Shown: positions 50,095 through 60,440 of the stretch, in pieces
Numbering within the stretch: the first letter of the stretch is position 1
How the letters are laid out: each line of letters begins with the position of its first letter
Origin: Taudactylus pleione
Taxonomy: Eukaryota; Chordata; Amphibia; Anura; Myobatrachidae
Assembly (NCBI GenBank): GCA_031769625.1
Contig: JAUIMM010000579.1
Location: 1,116,001 to 1,180,000, forward strand
Reading direction: 5' to 3'
DNA: 64,000 bases
Program-made: the position numbers and the translations under genes
The notes under the pieces: generated by a model
Seen by the model: only the letters and a program-made list of their open reading frames with translations
What the model was told of the DNA's origin: nothing
Database searches by the model: none

Positions 50095-50600
50095 AAATAG
50101 GGTATGCATCATGGACACCGACGGGCGCTATCCCATCAGCCGATATCCCGACACTGACAGCCCGACAGGGGACTAAAGATAGGTGGCAAAATCCCGACTC
50201 CCCACTACATAATACCAACACTCGGCACACCGAACGAAGGTAAGCCGGGGGTCTTAGCGTCTAGCCGTGTGTGTGGGGGGGGATGGTTAAGTATGGGACC
50301 CCCAGAGGGACTTAGGGTTAAGCATCCTCCCGGGAGGGTTAGGGCAGGGAAAGGGGGTTTAGGCACCTTTAGGGGGGGTTAGGGTTAGGCACCCCCCCGG
50401 AGGGTTAGGTTTAGGGTGCAGGAAGGGGGGTTAGGTTTAGGCACTAGGGGGGAGGTTAGGGTGAGGCACCACTAAGGGAGGGTTAGGGTTAGGTAGGGGA
50501 GAGGGGAGGGTTAGGTTACTTACCAGCCCCAGTCGGCAAATAGGTCCGTTTGGGGTTCTGTTGTCGGTATTAAATACCGATTCTGCTAAATAGACATTTT
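50095..50600. mobile_element. Probable dispersed repeat carrying a telomere-like G-rich block
   Basis: Left and right flanks contain CCGAC-type motifs (ACCGACGGGCGCTATCCC, GATATCCCGACACTGACAG, AAAATCCCGACTCCCC). On the right there is a 7-bp dyad, TCGGTAT-TAA-ATACCGA, near 50,562-50,578. Between them lies a degenerate GGGTTAGGGTTAGGCACC tract. This layout resembles interspersed repeats I have seen in amphibian and fish sequences, but no clear TIR pair or target duplication was found, so the boundaries are approximate and the class is unknown. Confidence 0.4.
50270..50518. repeat. Degenerate telomere-like minisatellite (TTAGGG/TTAGGC)
   Basis: Eight or nine imperfect repeats of about 25-30 bp, each with GGGTTAGG or GGTTTAGG followed by GCACC or a variant and a run of G. 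Examples are GGGTTAGGGTTAGGCACC near 50,377 and GAGGGTTAGGGTTAGG near 50,477. The G-rich strand is the plus strand, as in array 1. It is too irregular to be a true interstitial telomere. Several G runs are separated by short loops, so a G-quadruplex is plausible here. Confidence 0.75.
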
Positions 50601-50879
50601 GGTGTAATCATGGGAGAATGTATCTATAGGAATTTGCAAATGGAGACAACAGGATTTTCATCCTCATGGCAGACTATAGGGTTATATGATTTGATATCAG
50701 TTGATGTATACAGCAGAGTTGTGCTTGGAACCTATTGCATACACATATTATTTTATGCTTATGACTTTAATATTCCTGGTGTATAAATGCCATGTTTTCA
50801 TATGTTCTCAGTTACTACCCGTACACAGACCTGCTCTGCCAGAAAGCTACTCACAGTACTATAGTTTTCAACTTCCACT
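50601..50879. other. Unassigned AT-richer sequence
   Basis: About 280 bp of ordinary composition. TTTTCATATGTTCTCAG at 50,795-50,811 resembles a splice acceptor followed by an open frame, but no convincing donor or family match supports an exon. I see no repeat boundary. Confidence 0.35.
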
Positions 50880-50936
50880 GGAGGACACACCCCTGAGTGG
50901 CAATAGATACACCCATAGGTGGCGCTAGACACACCC
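50880..50936. repeat. 22-bp micro-tandem, about 2.6 copies
   Basis: Units at 50,893-50,914 and 50,915-50,936 are each 22 bp and share the pattern TGGCnnTAGAnACACCC. A partial unit, GGAGGACACACCC, precedes them. It is a short diverged local duplication with no known function. Confidence 0.65.
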
Positions 50937-51136
50937 TTTGGGTGGAGTTGGTCACGTCCCCTCGGCGGCACGCTGCGCATTCTACTACCATCTCCATTCT
51001 CCCTGAAAGTTGATTTCCTTTTTTTCAGTGTTATAAACCATATGATGGAGTTTGCTCCCATACATTACCAGGTTTTCATTCCAACCAGCCAGGTTGGACA
51101 GATATGTGACAGATAATTGTATAGTGTATGCCCAGT
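50937..51136. other. Unassigned sequence before the Harbinger-like MITE
   Basis: About 200 bp with no recognised feature. A minus-strand frame of 87 codons (50,798-51,061) crosses the 22-bp tandem and shows no domain I recognise. Confidence 0.4.
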
Positions 51137-51139
51137 TTA

Positions 51140-51722
51140 GGGACCGATTCAGACCCTGACGCTAAACCGTGATCATTCGCATCCAAAAGAGGCCGCTTAT
51201 GCGAATTCCGCGATTGCACTGTCTGGTGTAAGGACGCCCTCTATGTCTTAGAGAGGGACGGCAGAGTGATCGTACGCCGGTGTAATGACGCCCACTTTTC
51301 TTTCTTAGCACATCTCCAGGAAGTGTGTGATTAATCAGTAACATCGAGAGCCATCGGAACTCTGCGCAGCCCTTGAGGTAGACTTTACCCCGCCACAAGC
51401 ACTGCGATCACTGCAGGCTGAAATACAACCAAGTGACGTGTACAAAGACGCCTCAATGCTAATTATGGATGCTCATTAAACGCCGTTTTGACGCCCAGAC
51501 ACGCCTCTGTTCGTACCACCATTCCTCCATCAACAAGTACCTTCCACTGTTACCACCCACAAACCGACTATCTGTCACTCAAAGTAGCGCTCAGTCTGTG
51601 TACAACAAGCGCACGATTCCCGGTCGCAGTGACTGGCTTGTGCACTGCGATGCATGCGCATACGAGCGACAATCGACCATAACAAATGAATGCGGCTTAG
51701 CGTCCGGGTCTGAATCGGCCCC
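51140..51722. mobile_element. 583-bp PIF/Harbinger-like MITE with TTA target duplication
   Basis: The left terminus GGGACCGATTCAGACCC, TGACGCTAAACCG is mirrored at the right by CGGCTTAGCGTCC, GGGTCTGAATCGGCCCC. That is about 30 bp of TIR with three mismatches. TTA lies immediately outside both ends (51,137-51,139 and 51,723-51,725). A 3-bp TWA duplication together with a tip beginning GGG is characteristic of PIF/Harbinger elements. At 583 bp with no transposase motif it is non-autonomous. The interior is CpG-rich for this window and has many GCGATTGC or GATCACTGC-type words, which tend to form subterminal hairpins. Frames of 60-100 codons on both strands within it are by-products. Confidence 0.85.
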
Positions 51723-51725
51723 TTA

Positions 51726-52093
51726 CTCAGGAGCTCCAGTGCTGGCCAATCTGCGAAGATGTTACTGATTTTCTCGATGTTTGCCGATGTCGGATGGGCA
51801 TTTGAAGGCACTGGAGGGCGATCATATGGACTATTCGCATGTTATCGTGGATAATACGATTGTATAAACAACAACTGCTGGATCAGGCCGAGAGTTATAC
51901 TCAGAACAGTTTGATTTGCATCCCAGCGTTTCTGGTCGCCCGGTCCCTAGGTGAGCTGTCACTTACACTGAGTATGGTGTACATCAGCCACAATAAGAGA
52001 TACGGGGGAAACTTCCACCAAATGCAGCACTTTCTATCAGACATGAAGCCGTGGTATTTCCTGTGAGTACTGCCTCTCACGTCTCATATACAA
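51726..52093. other. Non-repetitive segment between the MITE and array 2
   Basis: About 370 bp of balanced composition, the least repeat-like stretch in the window. It contains one open frame from 51,806 to the TGA at 52,064-52,066 and a possible exon (listed separately). No transposon end was found. Confidence 0.45.
51927..52062 (+). other. Candidate internal exon of 136 bp (unproven)
   Basis: TTTGATTTGCATCCCAG at 51,910-51,926 resembles a 3' splice site, and CCT/GTGAGTAC at 52,060-52,070 resembles a 5' splice site. Between them one frame is open (two bases, 44 codons, two bases). It reads in part SMVYISHNKRYGGNF and SDMKPWYF, with a varied composition more like a globular protein than like the surrounding repeats. 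The length is typical of vertebrate internal exons. Against it, I recognise no family, there is a competing donor-like CCTAG/GTGAGC at 51,946-51,956, and the same frame hits TGA at 52,064, as expected just past a true donor but also by chance. If real, array 2 would lie in the following intron. Confidence 0.25.
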
Positions 52094-53590
52094 GCCACAT
52101 AAATAGTACACACACCAATACTCTCTCCTACCCCCTTACAGTGCCCAATAATACACACACCAATACTCTCTCCTACCCACGCACAGTGCCCCATAATACA
52201 CACACTAATACCCTCTCCTTCCCACGCACAGTGCTCCATTATACACACACCAATACCCTCTCCTACCCCCTTACAGTGCCCCATTATACACACACTAATA
52301 CCCTCTCCTACCCACGCACAGTGCTCCATTATACACACACCAATACCCTCTCAGACCCACGCACAGTGCCCCATAATACACACACCAATACCCTCTCCTA
52401 CCCACGCACAGTGCCCCATAATACACACACTAATACCCTCTCCTACCAACTTACAGTGACCCAAAATACACACACTAATACCCTCATCTACCCACGTACA
52501 GTGCTTCATTATTCACACACCAATACCCTCTCCTAAATGTACAGTGCTCCATAATACACACACCAATACCCTCTCCTACCCACGCACAGTGCTCCATTAT
52601 ACACACACTAATACCCTCTCCTACCCCCTTACAGTGACCCAAAATACACACACTAATACCCTCTCCTACCCACGCACAGTGCTTCATTATTCACACACCA
52701 ATACCCTCTCCTACCCCCTTACAGTGCCCAATAATACACACACTAATACCCTCTCCTACCAACTTACAGTGACCCAAAATACACACACTAATACCCTCAT
52801 CTACCCATGCACAGTGCTCCATTATACACACACCAATACCCTCTCCTACCCACGTACAGTGCTCCATTATACACACACCAATACCCTCTCCTACCCACGC
52901 ACAGTGCTCCATTATACACACACCAATACCCTCTCCTACCCACGCACAGTGCTCCATTATACACACACCAATACCCTCTCCTACCCACGCACAGTGCCCC
53001 AAAATACACACACCAATACCCTCTCCTACCCACGTACAGTGCCCCATAATACACACACTAATACCCGCATCTACCCACGTACAGTGCTTCATTATACACA
53101 CACTAATACCCTCTCCTACCCACGTACAGTGCCCCAAAACACACACTAATACCCTCTCCTACCCCCTTACAGTGCCCCATAATACACACACTAATACCCT
53201 CATCTACCCACGTACAGTGCTTCATTATACACACACCAATACCCTCTCCTACCCACGTACAGTGCCCCAAAACACACACTAATACCCTCTCCTACCCCCT
53301 TACAGTGCCCCATAATACACACACTAATACCCTCTCCTACCCACGCACAGTGCCACAAAACACACACTAATACCCTCTCCTAAATGTACAGTGCTCCATA
53401 ATACACACACTAATACCCTCTATTACACCCTTACAGTGCCCCATAATACACAAACTAATACCCTCTCCTACCCCCTTACAGTGCCCCATAATACACAAAC
53501 TAATACCCTCTCCTACCCCCTTACAGTGCCCCATAATACACACTAATACCCTCTCCTACCCCCTTACAGTGCCCCATAATACACACACTA
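52094..53590. repeat. Array 2, subfamily 1 (CCCACGCACAG / CCCCCTTACAG units)
   Basis: Units here carry ATACCCTCTCCTACCC followed by either ACGCACAG, ACGTACAG or CCTTACAG, and often TGCTCCATTATACAC. Mutually similar units alternate. A three-unit higher-order repeat of 133 bp is visible: GCCCCAAAACACAC at 53,131 recurs at 53,264. The array enters abruptly on its left with little decay, unlike the right edge of array 1. Confidence 0.8.
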
Positions 53591-56150
53591 ATACTCTCTC
53601 CTAGCCCCTTACAGTGCCCCATAATACACACATCAATACTCTTTCCTTCCTACTCATTGTGCCCCAAAATACACACACTAATACTCTTTCCTTCCCACTT
53701 ACTGTGCCCTATAATATACACACCAATACTCTTTACTTCCACTCACAGTGCCCCATAATACACAAACATTAATATTCTCTCCTTCCCATTTACAGTGCCC
53801 TAAAATACATTCACCAATATTGTCTCCTTACCATTTACAATGTCCCATAATACACATACCAATTATCTTAGCTTCCCACTTACTGTGCCCCATAATACAC
53901 ACACCAATACTTTCTCTTTCCCACTTACAGTGCACCATAATACAAACACCAATACTCTCTCTCCTCCCACTTACAGAGCCCCATAATACACACCCCAATA
54001 CTCTCTCCTACGCCCTTAAAGTGCCCCATAATACACATACTAGTACTGTCTCCTATCCCCTTACAGATGCCAGATAATACACACACCAATGCCCTCTCAT
54101 ACCCACTTACTATGCCCCATGATACACACACTAATACTCTCTCCTACCCATTTAAATTACCCCATAATACACACACTAATACTCTCTCCTACCCAATTAC
54201 AGTGCCACATAAATAGTAAACTCACCAATACTCTCTCTTACCCATTTACAGTGCACCAGAATATGCACACTAATACTTTATCCTACTCATGTACAGTGTC
54301 CCATAATACACACACTAATACCATCTCCTACCCCTGTACAGTGCCCCATAATACACACTAATACTGTCTCCTACCCCCTTACAGTGCCCCATAATACACA
54401 CACTAATACTCTCTTCCAACCCACGTACAATGCCCCATAATACACACACTAATACTATCTCCTAACCCTTTAGAGTGCCCCATAATACACACTATAATAC
54501 ACTCTCCTAACCCCTTACCATGTCCTATAATACACACACTAATACTCTCTCCTACCCATGTATACTGCCCTATAATACACACACCAATAATCTCTCCTAC
54601 CTTTTTACAGTACCCCATAAAACACACACTAAAACTCTCTTCTACCCCATTACAGTGACCCATAATACACAAACAAAGACCCTCTCCTACCCTCTTACAG
54701 TGCCCCATTATAAACACACTAATACTCTATCATAACCATTTACAGTGGCCCATTAAACACACACTAATATTCTCTACTACCTGTACAGTGCCCCATAATA
54801 CACACACTAATACCCTCTCCTACCCCCTTACAATATTCCAAAATACATACACTAATACTCTCTCCTACCCAGTTACAGTGCCCATAATACACGCACTAAT
54901 ACTCTCTTCTACCCCCTTAAAGTGCCCCATAATAGACACACTAATATTCTCTCTTAGCTCCATACAGATACCCAAGAATACACACACCAATACCCTCTCC
55001 TACCCAATTACAGTGCCCCATACTACACATACTGATACCCTTTCTTATCCACTTACAGTGCCCCATAATAAACACACTAAAACTCTCTCCTACCCCCTTG
55101 CAGTGCACAATAGTTCACACACTAATATTCTCTCTTACACATTTACAGTGCCCCAGAATACACACACTACTCCCCTCTCCTACCCTCGTACAGTGGCCCA
55201 TAATACACACACTAATACCCTCTCCTGCCCTTGTAAAGTGCCCCATAATACACACACAAATACTATCTTATACCCATTTACAGTGCCCCATAATTCACAC
55301 ACTAATACTCTCTCCTACCTATTTACAGTGCCCCAGAACACAAACACTAATACCCTCTCCTACCCACATACAGTGCCACACAATACACACACTAATACCC
55401 TCTCCTACACTTGTACATTGCCCCATAATACACACACCAATACTCTCTTCCAACCCACTTAGTGCCCCATGATAAATACTCTGTCCTAACAACTTACAGT
55501 ACCCTATTATACACACAATAACACTCTCTTCCAACCAATTAGAGTGCCCCATAATATGCACACTAATTCTCTCTCCTAGCTTCTTACAGATGCCCAATAA
55601 TACACAAACCAATACTCTCTCCTACCCATTTACAGTACCCCATAATACACACATCAATACTCTCTCCTAACCACTTACAGAGCTGCAAATTACACATACT
55701 AATACGCTCTCCAACCCACTTACAGTGACCCATAATACACACACCAATACTCTCTCCTTCCCACTTACTATGCCCCATAATTCAAACACCAATCTCTCTC
55801 GTTCCCACATACAGTGCCACCTAATTTACACATCAATAGTCTCTCCTTCCCACTTACTGTGCCCCATAATACACACTCCAATACTCATTCCTTCCTACTT
55901 ATTGTGCCACAAAATACATAAACTAATACTCTTTCTTTCCTACTTACTGTGCCGCATAATACACACAACAATACTCTCTCCTTCCCCATTACTGTGCCTC
56001 ATAATACACACACCAATACTCTTTCCTTCTGAATTATTTTGCCCCATAATACACACACCAGTACTCTTTCCTTCCCACTTTTTGAGCCTCATAATACACA
56101 AACCAATACTCTATCCTTCTCACTTACTGTGCCCCATAATGCACACTAAT
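53591..56150. repeat. Array 2, subfamily 2 (divergent, mixed units)
   Basis: Units still have a 45-bp period on average but differ from each other at many positions and include small indels. Examples are CCATTTACAATGTCCC, CCTTAAAGTGCCCC and TAGCTTCTTACAGATGCCC. This higher divergence suggests an older stretch less affected by recent homogenisation than its neighbours. Confidence 0.7.
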
Positions 56151-59100
56151 ACTCTCTCCTTCCCATTTACAGTGCCCTAAAATACATGCACCAATACTCT
56201 CTCCTTACTATTTACAATGTCCCATAAAACAAACGCCAATTCTCTTTCCTTCCCACTTACTGTTCCCCATAATACACACACCAATACTCTCTCCTTCCAA
56301 CTTACAGTGCCCCATAATACACACACCAATATTCTCTCCTTCCAACTTACAGTACCTCATAATACACACACCAATACTCTCTCCTCACTGCTTACAATGC
56401 CCCATAATACACACACCAATACTCTCTCCTTCCCACATACTGTCCCCCATAATACACTCCAACATTCTCTCTCCTAACTGCTTACAGTGCCCCATAATAC
56501 ACACACCAATACTCTCTCCTTCCCACTTACTGTGCCCCATAATGCACACACCAATACTCCCTCCTTACTACTTACTGTGCCCCATAATACACTGCAATAC
56601 TCTCTCTCCTTTCCACTTACAGTGCCCCATAATTCACACCAATACTCTCTCCTTACTACTTACAGTGCGCCATAATACACACACCAATACTCTCTCCTTC
56701 CCACTTACTGTGCCCCATAATACACCAATACTCTCTCCTTACTACATACAGTGCCCCATAATACACTCCAATACCCTCTCCTTTTCCTTTCCACTTACAG
56801 TGCCCCATAATACACCAATACTCTCTCCTTTCTAGTTATTGTGCCGCATAATACACTCCAATACTCTCTCTCTCCTTCCCACTTACTGTGCCCCATAATA
56901 CACTAATACTCTCTCCTTTCTAGTTATTGTGCCCAATAATAAACACACCAATATTCTCTCCTTTACTACTTACAGTACCCCATAATACACACTAATACTC
57001 TCTCCTTACTAGTTATTGTGCCCCATAATACACACACCAATACTCTCTCCTTACTACTTACTGTGCCCCGTAATACACTCCAATACTCTCTCCTTATTAC
57101 TTACAGTGCCGCATAATACATTCACCAACTCTCTCTCCGTACTAGTTACATTGCACCATAATACACACACCAATACTCTCCCCTTCCCACTTACTGTGCC
57201 CCATAATACACCATTACTCTCTCCTTACTACTTACAGTGCCCCATAATACACACTAATACTCTCTCCTTACTAGTTATTGTGCCCCATAATACACACACC
57301 AATACTCTCTCCTTCCCACTTACTGTGCCCCATAATACACCAATACTCTCTCCTTGCTAGTTATTGTGCCCCATAATAAACACACCAATATTCTCTCCTT
57401 CACACTTACAGTGCTACAAAATATACACACCAATACTCTCTCCTTCCAACTTACAGTGCCCCATAATACACACACCAATACTCTCTCCTTACTGCTTACA
57501 GTGCCCCATAATACACACACCAATATTCTCTCCTTCCCACTTACAGTGCTACATATTACACACTCCGATACTGTCTACTTCTCAGTTAAGGTACTTCATA
57601 ATACACACACCAATAATACACACACCAATACTCTCCCCTTCCCACAAATAGTGCTTCATAATACTTTTACTAATACTCTTTCCTTCCCACTTACTGTGCC
57701 ACATAATAAAGACACCAATACGCTCTCCTTTTCACTTACAGTGCTACATAATACACACACCAATAATCTCTCCTTCCAACTTACAGTGTCCCATAATGCA
57801 CACCAATACTCTCTCCTTATTACTTACAGTACCGCATAATACATTCACCAACTCTCTCTCCGTACTAGTTACATTGCACCATAATACACACACCAATACT
57901 CTATCCTTACTACTTACTGTGCCCCATAATACACTCAACAATACTTTTTCCTTCCCACTTACAGTGCCCCATAATACACACACCAATACTCTCTCCTTCC
58001 CACTTACTGTGCCCCATAATACACACACCAATACTCTCTGGTTACTACTTACTGTGCCCCATAATACACACACAAATACTCTCTTCTTCCCACTTACTGT
58101 CCCCCATACCCATAATACACACCAAAACTCTCTCCTTACCACTTAGAGTACCCCACAATACATAATGCAATAATCTCCACATACTAGTTACTATGCCCCA
58201 TTATTTCAACACCAATACTCTCTTCTTACCACTTACAGTGCCCCATAATACACACTAATACTCTTTCCGTAATACTTACAGTGCCCAATAATACACACAC
58301 CAATACTCTCTCCTTACTACTTATTGTGTCCCATAATATACACAACAACACTCTCTCCTTCCCACTTACAGTACAACATAATACACACACCATTACTCTT
58401 TCCTTCCCACTTACTCTCCCCCATAATACACACCAATACTCTCTCCTTCCCACTTACAGTGCCCCAAAATACACACACAAATACTCTCTCCTTCCCACTT
58501 ACTGTCCCCCATACCCATAATACACACAAAAAACTCTCTCATTACCACTGACAGTGCCCCACAATACATAATGCAATACTCTCCACATACTAGTTACTAT
58601 GCCCCATTATTTTCACACCAATACTCTCTTCTTACCACTTACAGTGCCCCATAATACACACTAATGCCCTTTCCGTACTACTTATAGTGCCCCATAATTC
58701 ACACACTAATACTCTCCCCATCCCACTTACAGTTCTACATAATACACACACCAATACTCTATCCTTACAACTTCCAGTGCCCCATAATACACACAACAAT
58801 ACTCTCTCCTTCCCAGTTACTGTGCCTCATAATACACACACCAATACTCTTTCCTTCCCAATAATTTTGCCCCATAATACACACTAATACTCTCTTCTTC
58901 CCACTTACAGTGCCCTAAAATATATACACCAATGCTCTCTCCTTACCATTTACAATGTCCCATAATACAAACACCAATTCTCTTTCTTTCCCAGAACCTG
59001 TGCCCCATAATACACTCAACAATACTTTTTCCTTCCCACTTACAGTGCCCCATAATACACACACCAATACTCTCTCCTTCCCACTTACTGACCCCATAAT

Positions 59101-60440
59101 ACACTCCAATACTCTCTCTCCTTCCCACTTACAGTGCCACATAATACACACCAATACTGTCTCCTTACCACTTACTATGCCCCACAATACATACTCCAAT
59201 ACTCTCCAATTACTACTTACTGTGCCACATTATTTTCACACCAATACCCTCTCCTTCCCCCTCACAGTGCTACATAATATTCACACCAATACTCTCTCCT
59301 TTCCTCTTACTGTGGCCAATAATACACAAACTAATACTCTTTCCTTCCCACTTACATTGCTATATAATACACACACCAATACTCTCTCCTTTGCAATTAC
59401 AGTGCTGCATAATACACACTAATACTCTCTTCTACCCATGTACTGTGCCCCATAATACACAAAAAATACTCTCTCCTTACTACTTACAGTGCCCCATAAT
59501 ACACACACCATTTATCTTTCCTTCCCTCTTACAGTGCTACATAATACTCACACAATACTCTTTACTACTTACAGTACTACATAATACACACACCAATATT
59601 ATTTATTGTGTACCATAATATTCACTCCAATACTCTCTCTTTTCCACTTACAGTGCCCCATAATACACGCCAACACTCTCTCCGTACTACTTACAGTACC
59701 TCATAATACACACACCAATACTCACACCTTCCCTCTTACTATGCCCCATATTACACAGACCAATAATCTTTCCTTCCTACTTATTGTGCCCAAAATACAC
59801 ACACTACTACTCTTTCTTTCCCACATACTGTGCACCATAATGCACCAATACTCTCTCCTTCCCTTATACTGTGCCCCATAATACACACACCAATACTCAC
59901 TCCTTCCCACTTAAAGTGCCCCATAATACACTCACCAATACTCTCTAAAATACATACACTAAAATACATACGCCCTAAAATTCAAACATCAATACTCTCT
60001 CCTTACCATTTACAATGTCTCATAATAAACACACCAGTACTCTTTCCTTCCCACTTACTGTGCCCCATAATACACACATCGGTACTCTCTCCTTCCCAAT
60101 TACAGTACTACATAATATTCACACCAATACTCTCTCCTTTCCACTTACTGTAGCCAATAATACACAAACTAATACTCTCTCCTTCCCACTTACTGTGCTT
60201 CATAATACACACAATAAAACTCTCTTCTTGCCACTTACAGTGCCCCATAATACACACACCAATTCTCTCTACTTCCCAATTACTGTGTCCCATAATACAC
60301 AAAAAATACTCTCTCCTTTCTGTTTATAGTGCCCCATAATATTCACACCAATTCTCTCCCCTTATTACTTATTGTGCCCCATAATACACACACCAATTAT
60401 CTTTCCTTCCCTTTTACAGTGCTACATAATACACACTCCA
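56151..60440. repeat. Array 2, subfamily 3 (CTCTCTCCTTCCCACTTAC units)
   Basis: The pyrimidine tract here is mostly CTCTCTCCTTCCCACTTAC followed by TGTGCCCC or AGTGCCCC, with interspersed CTTACTACTTAC units. Several units are shortened by loss of CACA or ACAC (for example CATAATACACCAATACTC). Local multi-unit duplications include TTCACCAACTCTCTCTCCG at about 57,121 and 57,844 (offset 723), and ACTCAACAATACTTTTTCC at about 57,932 and 59,013. An irregular stretch near 59,945-59,990 repeats AAAATACATAC. Confidence 0.75.
58085..58696. repeat. Nine-unit local duplication (offset 405-406 bp) in array 2
   Basis: The unusual chain CCCCCATACCCATAATACAC, then CATAATGCAATA, ACATACTAGTTACTATGCC and CCATTATTT occurs twice. 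CCCCCAT is at 58,101 and 58,506, and CATAATGCAA is at 58,161 and 58,567. The copies differ by scattered substitutions, so this duplication is older than those at the right end of the window. Confidence 0.75.

Noticed and set aside
50812..50918. A second possible exon after TATGTTCTCAG
   Set aside because: The acceptor is decent, but the only donor-like site (ATAG/GTGGCG) is poor and the segment runs into a 22-bp tandem. No protein family is recognised.
51469..51811. Overlapping frames of 64-99 codons on both strands
   Set aside because: They lie largely within the Harbinger-like MITE, whose CpG-rich interior lacks stops by composition.
52051..53149. Plus-strand frames of 161 and 201 codons with THTNTLSYP repeats, and minus-strand frames with CIMGHC-type repeats
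   Set aside because: Both strands are open for the same reason (period of 15 codons, few stops). They are repeat by-products, not antisense gene pairs or metal-binding proteins.
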